Of a stretch of 6,332 nucleotides of DNA, positions 1-5,142 are shown piece after piece. Both the position numbers and the translations under genes were made by a program. The stretch comes from an uncultured Sphingobacteriaceae bacterium. GTDB taxonomy: Bacteria; Bacteroidota; Bacteroidia; Sphingobacteriales; Sphingobacteriaceae. Within the stretch, counting starts at the first letter, position 1, and each line of letters opens with the position of its first letter. The stretch covers positions 1 through 6,332 of the forward strand of contig CALNCF010000262.1 of the NCBI GenBank assembly GCA_937875035.1. Reading direction: 5' to 3'. Below the pieces are notes generated by a model. The model ran no database searches. It saw only the letters and a program-made list of their open reading frames with translations, and was not told the origin of the DNA.

Positions 1-88
1 GATACTTCGAAGGCAGGAAGAACCCGATCGCCAGAAGCAACAGGATCAGGCCAGTCAGTCCGTAAATGAGTCGTTTTGTAATATTCAT
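1..88 (-). CDS. N-terminus of a membrane-anchored protein, probably SRPBCC family (partial)
   Basis: Reading the minus strand from the ATG at 88-86 gives 29 open codons up to the window edge, so only the start of the gene is present. The peptide opens with a short basic stretch (K5, R6), followed by one hydrophobic segment from about residue 7 to 25 rich in Leu, Ile and Gly, and then FLPSKY. A single leader helix followed by a 'FLPS/K-Y' type junction is what I recall from Bacteroidota SRPBCC (polyketide cyclase/START-like) proteins, in which the ligand-binding domain follows directly. That family name rests on a very short stretch and is an inference; another single-pass or secreted protein is possible. 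It lies 55 bases downstream of the ubiD stop on the same strand and has its own candidate promoter in that gap. Confidence 0.6.
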   Translation of the reverse strand, partial: MNITKRLIYGLTGLILLLLAIGFFLPSKY

Positions 89-112
89 AGGGTTTTAAAG
101 TGGGTTTTACTG

Positions 113-143
113 CGAATATAATGGAATCATCCGTTTATGCAAA
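113..143 (-). promoter_or_regulatory. Candidate Bacteroidota-type promoter for the gene at 1-88
   Basis: On the minus strand TTTG (143-140) is followed after exactly 19 bases by TATATTCG (120-113). The known Bacteroidota consensus is TTTG or TTG near -33 and TAnnTTTG near -7, so the first box is perfect and the second has one mismatch. Transcription would start a few bases further on, giving a leader of roughly 15-20 bases before the ATG at 88. The -33 box directly abuts the ubiD stop codon (146-144), so the downstream gene need not depend on ubiD read-through. No clear terminator hairpin lies in the same gap. Confidence 0.5.
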
Positions 144-2054
144 TTATGACTCTTCGGCAACCGCGCCCCCTTTATAAAGCTGTTTGATATACTTCCGCGA
201 CGGAGAAGGAATGAAGGGGCCGAGTCCCAGCTTATCCCACATTCCATCCACCTTTTCGATCACTTCCATGGTGGAAGCCAGGATATTGGGCCAGTCCCGG
301 CTGAAGCCATCAAACTCTTTCGTCTTGCGGGTTCCGTCGAAGCCGATATGCGAAATGGAATGCTCATCCGTGGCGCGGATCACAAAATGATCGCGCTTAG
401 GGTCCACGTTATTGGAAAAACGCCATACGGCATCTGCAATATCCTGCACATCCAGGGTGTGCTCCAGGTAGATGATCACCTTCACATCTTTCAGCTCATC
501 GGTTGCGAACAGGTCGCGGTTCAGCGCTTCGATATGTCCTTTACGGTTCTTCTCTACAGAGATAAAGACGAGCGAAATGCCCATCTTCAAAAGGCTGTCG
601 TTAATATCCCTGATCTCCGGGAACCGGGAACGGATCTTCTGCCTGTCGATGCCCTCAGAAGACCTGTTCGTAACAGGCTCCGGGCCTCTTAATTCTTCGG
701 GCAGCTTGCGTGTGGCGTCGATGCCCATCTTCCCGCCGAAGGCCATCTTCGAGCAGGAATGATCCAGCACATCCATCGGACCCTGTCCGAAAATAATATC
801 GTTTTCAGGGTCGGTATGCTCGGAGATATAGTGTGCTACGGCTGCGTTATCGTGGATGTCCACATCCCCGTCGACCACCACCAGCATTTTGGTGAACATC
901 ATCTGTCCGGCGCCCCACATCGAGTTCATCACCTTTAGGGCTTGTCCCGGGTAATCCTTGTTGATCTTCACGATCACCAGGTTATGGAATACGCCTTCCA
1001 TCGGCAACACCATGTCGACGATCTCCGGAACCATGGTCATTTTAATAGGAGCAAGGAAGATACGCTCCGTCGCCTTGCCGATCCAGGCGTCCTCCTGCGG
1101 AGGAATGCCTACAATGGTGGCCGGGTATACGGCGTTCTTCCGGTGGGTAATGCAGGTGATATGAAATTTAGGATAGAAATCAGCCAGTGAATAATAACCG
1201 GTATGATCCCCGAATGGTCCTTCCAGGATGAAATCTTCTGCCGGGTCTACATATCCTTCAATAATGATGTCTGCATCGGCAGGCACCTGTATGTCTTGTG
1301 TAAGGCATTGTACGAGCTCCACCTTGCGTTTCCTGAGGAAACCGGCTAACATGTACTCATCGATCCCGTCGGGCAGGGGAGCCGTGGCCGCATAAGTGTA
1401 AACCGGGTCTCCGCCCAGCGCTACGGCTACAGGCATCTTCATGCCAAGCTTCTTGTATTCATTGAAATGGCGCGCTGATACCTTGTGCTTATGCCAGTGC
1501 ATGCCGGTGGTCAGCTTGTCGAACACCTGCATGCGGTACATGCCCACGTTACGGATCTGCGTATTCGGGTCCTTGGTATGAATTACAGGCAGGGTAATAA
1601 AAGGGCCACCGTCTTCCGGCCAGCATTTCAGCACGGGGAATTTCGTAATATCCGGTTCGCTCATCACTACTTCCTGGCATTCGCCTCTTCCTGAAATAAC
1701 CTTAGGCATCCAGGAGGAAATCTGCCCGAGCTTCGGCAGCATCTTCAGCTTATCCATGATGCTGTCTTTCGGACCAGCCAGCATCTTAAACAAGCCTTCG
1801 ATCTCCTTCCCGATATCGTCCATACGATCAACGCCCAGTGCCATGCACATGCGTTGGTAATTGCCCATCGAATTGATCAGTAAGGGGAAATCGGTACCAG
1901 TGTTTTCAAACAACAGGGCCGGACCATATTCTTTGGATACGCGGTCGGTGATCTCTGTGATCTCCAGCTCAGGATTTACGTATTCTTTAATTCTGACCAG
2001 CTCTCCGTTCTTTTCGAGAGTTTGGATAAAGTGCTGTAGGTTTTTGTATGCCAT
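144..2054 (-). CDS. ubiD: UbiD-family decarboxylase, probably for menaquinone biosynthesis
   Basis: The 636-residue protein has the full UbiD fold signature. The N-terminus (about 5-45, LQHFIQTLEKNGELVRI) matches the usual family start, which supports the ATG at 2054. The prenylated-FMN site is visible as RNVGMYRMQ (168-176), and EGPFGDHTGYYS (278-289) supplies the acidic catalytic residues. R174, E278 and D283 correspond to the Arg-Glu-Glu/Asp triad of Fdc1/UbiD enzymes. Further family blocks are GIPPQEDAWIG (316-326), the LPMEG..HN and YPGQA region (350-372) and MDVLDHS (427-433). It should act in the cytoplasm with prFMN made by a UbiX partner, which is not in this window. It is longer than E. 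coli UbiD (about 497 residues) because of a C-terminal region after about 455. Bacteroidota use menaquinone, so the likely substrate is a prenylated dihydroxynaphthoate of the futalosine route rather than the ubiquinone precursor. The substrate is inferred; the family is secure. Confidence 0.93.
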   Translation of the reverse strand: MAYKNLQHFIQTLEKNGELVRIKEYVNPELEITEITDRVSKEYGPALLFENTGTDFPLLINSMGNYQRMCMALGVDRMDDIGKEIEGLFKMLAGPKDSIMDKLKMLPKLGQISSWMPKVISGRGECQEVVMSEPDITKFPVLKCWPEDGGPFITLPVIHTKDPNTQIRNVGMYRMQVFDKLTTGMHWHKHKVSARHFNEYKKLGMKMPVAVALGGDPVYTYAATAPLPDGIDEYMLAGFLRKRKVELVQCLTQDIQVPADADIIIEGYVDPAEDFILEGPFGDHTGYYSLADFYPKFHITCITHRKNAVYPATIVGIPPQEDAWIGKATERIFLAPIKMTMVPEIVDMVLPMEGVFHNLVIVKINKDYPGQALKVMNSMWGAGQMMFTKMLVVVDGDVDIHDNAAVAHYISEHTDPENDIIFGQGPMDVLDHSCSKMAFGGKMGIDATRKLPEELRGPEPVTNRSSEGIDRQKIRSRFPEIRDINDSLLKMGISLVFISVEKNRKGHIEALNRDLFATDELKDVKVIIYLEHTLDVQDIADAVWRFSNNVDPKRDHFVIRATDEHSISHIGFDGTRKTKEFDGFSRDWPNILASTMEVIEKVDGMWDKLGLGPFIPSPSRKYIKQLYKGGAVAEES

Positions 2055-2058
2055 GCCG

Positions 2059-2066
2059 CAAATCTA
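2059..2066 (-). promoter_or_regulatory. Candidate -7 element (TAGATTTG) for ubiD
   Basis: The minus strand reads TAGATTTG, a perfect match to the Bacteroidota -7 consensus TAnnTTTG, only four bases before the ubiD ATG. If used, the transcript would begin at or beside the start codon, making a leaderless or nearly leaderless mRNA. I see no TTTG or TTG box at the expected distance upstream (19-21 bases), and no Shine-Dalgarno sequence precedes the ATG. This weakens the call, though the region must hold a promoter because a terminator lies just upstream of it. Confidence 0.35.
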
Positions 2067-2116
2067 AAGTTTTGCCTGGTAATTCGGGCCGCTTTGATGT
2101 AAACACCTGGAACAAA

Positions 2117-2144
2117 AAAAGGTTGCCTGTGGGGGCAACCTTTT
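2117..2144 (-). terminator. Rho-independent terminator after the lipoprotein/barrel unit
   Basis: GGTTGCC (2121-2127) pairs perfectly with GGCAACC (2134-2140) around a six-base loop, and flanking A4 (2117-2120) and T4 (2141-2144) can extend the stem. On the minus strand the hairpin is followed by seven consecutive T residues (2120-2114), the classical layout. It starts about 20 bases beyond the stop codon of the barrel gene at 2164, so it ends that transcript and isolates ubiD. The T4 on the plus side could make it weakly bidirectional, but no plus-strand gene reads into it. Confidence 0.9.
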
Positions 2145-2163
2145 CGTGCATATATTTTTCGTA

Positions 2164-3633
2164 TCAGAAGCGTGTTCCTACGGTGAGCATAACCGTATTC
2201 AGCTGCTGCTTCGAAGTTACTTTAGGCTCTGAACCGTTGCTCAGGAAGTAAGGTGCGTATAAGCTTTCCGCACGGGTATTGATAAAGGCGAAGTCGAAAT
2301 AGTAATCGTCTGCACGGTAACCCAGCCCGGCAGAGATGCTCTGGCGGGAACGGTCGATCAATTGATTCTGATAAGGGTCACCATAGATGGAATACCCTGC
2401 GCGCAGGGCGATATCACCCAGCTTCGCTTCGGCGCCGATACGGTAATTGAATGTGCTCTGGTACGAAGCCTTCACTTCATTCTTACTGTCTGATTCGAAG
2501 TTAATATCATTGGCGCTGGTGCTGAGCTTCATGCTCGAATAATCGAGATAATCCACATCCAGGCTGATCAATCCGTATTGACGGAAGAAGATCGCTGTTC
2601 CGAAGTTGAATTTGAAAGGTGTCTTCAGATCATAATCGAACACATAGTTCAGCGGATCGGAGGTAAAGCTGGAGTCGTTGTTCCCGAAGCTGCTGCTCAG
2701 GTGTGTGGTATAGCCCTCGCTCATGTTATAATAGTTCGGAGTCTGCATGCTTGCGCCTACACGGATCAGGTCAACAGGGCGGTAGATGAAACCGACCTTG
2801 GCATTCACGCTCGATCCCACCACCTTTAATTCTTCATCCAGCTTATAGCTGCTCAGGTTATTAGCCGGGTCGTTGATGCCTGATTCTTCGAACTGGGTTT
2901 CACGTATGTATCTCACTGATCCAAATCCCACGCTCGCACCCAGGAAGAGCTTATTGGAATAATTTGAACCAAAGGCGATCGTCCAGTCGTTCTGTGAGCC
3001 GCGTACACGGTCGCGCTGCTTCTGGGTCACATTCCCTGTCGCTACCGGCGTATATACATTGTTCACATTGTCATAATTGATGATGTAATTATCATAAGCC
3101 ATGTCTTCCAGCGAATTCGTTCCGCTCGGGCTGAGTCCGTAGATATTGGCATTCGCCGCGAAATACTGGCTCATGGAGCTGCCCGGGTTGAACCCTCCGA
3201 AGAAACGTTCCTCATGGAAGCTGTTTGTACGGTTATAGCTTAGCCCGAAGCTGTAGCTTACCCATCCATCGCGTACTTCCTGGCCGCTGTAGTCCTGGTT
3301 CAGCTGTGTAATTACGAAGCCGATATTGGGAAGACTGAAATTATCACGGTCGGCCGAATTGGTCCGGTTCAGGAAGGTGCTTTCCGTGGTTCCGAAGCGT
3401 AAAGACGGGCTGATGGCAAAGTCGGATTTGCGATAGAATCCAAGCCCGGCAGGGTTCCCGCTGATGCTGCTGATATCGCCACCCAGGGCGCTTTGGGCAC
3501 TACCCATGGCCTGGATCCGGGCTGTTCCGCCCACCGATGTCTGCGTAAAACGCAAAGCGTCAGAAACCTGCTGGCTTTGTGCCGAAAGGCTGGCCAGTAT
3601 CATAGGGACTACTAATATCTGTTTGATCTTCAT
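2164..3633 (-). CDS. OmpP1/FadL-family outer-membrane transport protein
   Basis: The product has 489 residues. It begins with a Sec signal peptide (K2, K4, hydrophobic core about 5-17, likely cleavage near residues 18-21 in SAQSQQ). The mature N-terminus carries the family hallmark ALRFTQTSVGGTARIQAMG (26-44), followed by ALGGDISSISGNPAGLGFYR (49-68); the NPAGLG block is typical of the FadL/OmpP1 (toluene_X) family in Bacteroidota. The remainder alternates aromatic and polar residues as in transmembrane beta strands, and the chain ends in a C-terminal Phe, the usual BAM recognition feature. Family members form monomeric barrels with an N-terminal plug and admit hydrophobic molecules such as long-chain fatty acids; the substrate here cannot be read from sequence. 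The ATG lies only 15 bases after the lipoprotein stop, with no Shine-Dalgarno site, so it is probably the second gene of an operon closed by the terminator at 2117-2144. Confidence 0.9.
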   Translation of the reverse strand: MKIKQILVVPMILASLSAQSQQVSDALRFTQTSVGGTARIQAMGSAQSALGGDISSISGNPAGLGFYRKSDFAISPSLRFGTTESTFLNRTNSADRDNFSLPNIGFVITQLNQDYSGQEVRDGWVSYSFGLSYNRTNSFHEERFFGGFNPGSSMSQYFAANANIYGLSPSGTNSLEDMAYDNYIINYDNVNNVYTPVATGNVTQKQRDRVRGSQNDWTIAFGSNYSNKLFLGASVGFGSVRYIRETQFEESGINDPANNLSSYKLDEELKVVGSSVNAKVGFIYRPVDLIRVGASMQTPNYYNMSEGYTTHLSSSFGNNDSSFTSDPLNYVFDYDLKTPFKFNFGTAIFFRQYGLISLDVDYLDYSSMKLSTSANDINFESDSKNEVKASYQSTFNYRIGAEAKLGDIALRAGYSIYGDPYQNQLIDRSRQSISAGLGYRADDYYFDFAFINTRAESLYAPYFLSNGSEPKVTSKQQLNTVMLTVGTRF

Positions 3634-3648
3634 AGATGTTATCTGCTA

Positions 3649-4977
3649 TTATCTTGGACGTGATCTGCCTGGCGCTGAACCTCCTCCGCTGTTACCCCCG
3701 CCGCTTCCTCCCGGGCTGCTGCTGCCACTGCTGCTTCTGCTCGGAGCCGACTCAAATCTTGGAGTCGATTGGGGCTGTGGTTGGGGCTGCTGAGGCACTG
3801 TGCTGCTTTCGCGTTGGCGCGGCCTTGAATAATTGGAATTATTAGGTCTTGTTGCCGGAGTACTTGGCCTTACATTCGGGTTGATCTTTACTGGTGCAGG
3901 CGCTGGCTCACGTCCGCTGTTCGATGGGCGTGTGCCACCGTCACGGATCACGGGCGTGCCAGGATTCGTATTCCTGTCTGAAATATTCGTGTTGTTATTC
4001 GGCAGAGATGGAGCCGTATAGCCATTCGGACGAACTCTTGAAGGACTTGTATTCGAAGGGCTCTCTGTATTGGCCGGTGTCGTACCTGTTGGTGTGGCGC
4101 CGGGACGTACCCTGCCCGAACCGTTGCTGTTGTCGATCACCCGGTCTGGAGTTCCCCCCGGACTTACATTCGAGCCCGGTGTTCCTCCCGGACGTCCTCC
4201 GCCGGCTACATCACCACCCCTGCGTGGGCGCGGGCTATTAATGGTGTTCCCCGGAGAATAGATTCCTCCCGAACCTCCGCCTGCCCAGTATCCATCATTA
4301 TAGCCGTTCCAGTAGCCATGGCGGTAGCCGTTGTAATACGGGCTGTACCATGGATTATACCAGGGATTGTAGAATGAATAATAAGAGGTGTATGGGTACC
4401 AGAATGGATCATACCATGAGCTGTAGATGGAAGTTGCTCCCCATCCCCATGAATAACCGATGCCGATACTGAACCCGGAAGAATAAAAAGGATCACCGTA
4501 AAAGCCGCTATAGGCCGGAGAGTAATACCCGAAGCCTGCATATGGATTATGGAAACGGCGGATACGGGCTGCATAATAATAGTCATCATCATTATACCCG
4601 TCGCCGTAATAGTTATTGGTGATATAGGTTTTCCCGTCCTGGTCGCTGTAATAGGAATCCGTGTATTGTGGATTGCTGTAATTAGCGTTCTGGTCAGTCG
4701 TTTGCTGAGGCTGGTCAATACCGTTCTCCTGTTTGTATTGATTATAGTCGAAGTTCGGGTTGCCGCTGTTATTGTCTGATCCGGAATAGTCGGAAGAGTT
4801 AGCCGGGCTTACATCCTGCATCTTGATATCTTCATGATAAACAGGCTGGATCTTCCGGGCATCGGCAAGCGAATAATACATGTCGTCGCCTGCGCTGCTT
4901 CTGCCGGTATGCTGGGTAGTAGAACATGCACTCAGCAATGTTGCAGAAAGCAGGAATATGGATGGTATTCGTTTCAT
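3649..4977 (-). CDS. Tyr/Trp-rich low-complexity lipoprotein of unknown function
   Basis: I do not recognise a named family for this 442-residue protein. It opens with a lipoprotein signal: K2 and R3, a hydrophobic core, and the lipobox LSAC with C18 as the lipidated cysteine. Residues 31-42 hold a DDMYYSLADARK block, a motif type I recall from Bacteroidota surface lipoproteins. Residues 50-135 are rich in Asn, Gln, Asp, Ser and Tyr. Residues 141-240 are extraordinarily aromatic (38 of 100 are Phe, Tyr or Trp, including 8 Trp), with NPWYNPWYSPYY and GYWNGYNDGYW. From 241 to the end the chain is Pro, Gly, Ser, Asn and Arg, with three PGGTP/PGATP copies, a PQPQPQ run (397-402) and a Gly/Ser-rich C-terminus. 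This tail has 24 basic and 9 acidic residues by my count. It should sit in the outer membrane. It is first in a unit with the OmpP1/FadL barrel, 15 bases apart, suggesting a joint envelope role. Confidence 0.85.
   Translation of the reverse strand: MKRIPSIFLLSATLLSACSTTQHTGRSSAGDDMYYSLADARKIQPVYHEDIKMQDVSPANSSDYSGSDNNSGNPNFDYNQYKQENGIDQPQQTTDQNANYSNPQYTDSYYSDQDGKTYITNNYYGDGYNDDDYYYAARIRRFHNPYAGFGYYSPAYSGFYGDPFYSSGFSIGIGYSWGWGATSIYSSWYDPFWYPYTSYYSFYNPWYNPWYSPYYNGYRHGYWNGYNDGYWAGGGSGGIYSPGNTINSPRPRRGGDVAGGGRPGGTPGSNVSPGGTPDRVIDNSNGSGRVRPGATPTGTTPANTESPSNTSPSRVRPNGYTAPSLPNNNTNISDRNTNPGTPVIRDGGTRPSNSGREPAPAPVKINPNVRPSTPATRPNNSNYSRPRQRESSTVPQQPQPQPQSTPRFESAPSRSSSGSSSPGGSGGGNSGGGSAPGRSRPR
4147..4191 (-). 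repeat. Short PGGTP repeats inside the lipoprotein tail
   Basis: Residues 263-267 (4191-4177) and 273-277 (4161-4147) both read PGGTP, ten residues apart. A related PGATP lies at 292-296 (4104-4090). The copies use different synonymous codons, for example CCG GGA GGA ACA CCG against CCG GGG GGA ACT CCA. This indicates either old duplication or selection on the peptide rather than a fresh slippage event. Confidence 0.6.
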
Positions 4978-5142
4978 GGTGATGCTCCTTAGTTTGTTGT
5001 TATGAGTGTTCTGATGAGGAAACGTTTAATTTTATACTTTTGTTATCGTATAATTTTAGTTAATTCGCCATTAACAAAAACGTTACCTGATATCACATTA
5101 AATTATAATACAAATTTACAAATAGTATACCACAAAAGCAGT
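4978..5142. promoter_or_regulatory. Divergent intergenic region between the lipoprotein operon and proS
   Basis: This 165-base gap must drive both directions and is strongly AT-rich from about 5027 to 5135. I find no complete, well-spaced promoter. Matches to the -7 consensus TAnnTTTG are TACTTTTG on the plus strand (5035-5042), which would give proS a leader of roughly 95 bases, and TAAATTTG on the minus strand (5118-5111), which would give the lipoprotein a leader of about 130 bases. Neither has a TTTG box at about 19 bases. Between them lies an inverted repeat, GTTAAT (5059-5064) and ATTAAC (5070-5075) with a five-base centre, and an 8-base palindrome TGATATCA (5088-5095). Their roles are unknown. 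Confidence 0.4.
4985..4990 (-). promoter_or_regulatory. Shine-Dalgarno site of the lipoprotein gene
   Basis: The minus strand reads AAGGAG followed by seven bases and then the ATG at 4977-4975. This is textbook spacing and fixes the start codon, which also gives a well-formed lipoprotein signal. It stands out because the barrel gene, ubiD and proS in this window have no comparable site, as is usual in Bacteroidota. Confidence 0.75.

Noticed and set aside
348..762. Plus-strand open frames of about 96-114 codons antisense to ubiD
   Set aside because: The minus-strand frame is a clear full-length UbiD. The antisense frames show no recognisable motif and no start signal, and follow from codon bias on the opposite strand.
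3716..3744. CTG-rich stretch resembling a triplet repeat
   Set aside because: It encodes Ser/Gly-rich residues in the lipoprotein tail and is interrupted every few units, so it is coding low complexity rather than a true tandem repeat.
3464..3793. Plus-strand frame with a Pro/Leu-rich stretch, antisense to the ends of the barrel and lipoprotein genes
   Set aside because: The Pro/Leu run is the reverse complement of Gly/Ser/Arg codons in the lipoprotein tail, and the frame spans two genuine genes.
4206..4718. 170-codon minus-strand open frame overlapping the lipoprotein gene, with a Thr/Ile/Met-rich product
   Set aside because: Its composition is what results from reading the repetitive Tyr/Gly/Asn codons of the lipoprotein in another frame. 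It has no domain, no start signal, and the overlapping frame has a lipobox and a Shine-Dalgarno site.
5020..5084. AAACGTT repeated at 5020-5026 and 5078-5084 as a possible operator pair
   Set aside because: A 7-base direct repeat 58 bases apart in AT-rich DNA is likely by chance and has no symmetry with respect to either candidate promoter.
5104..5109. TATAAT upstream of proS, resembling a sigma-70 -10 box
   Set aside because: No TTGACA-like box lies at 16-18 bases, the area is AT-rich, and Bacteroidota normally use a different -7 consensus.
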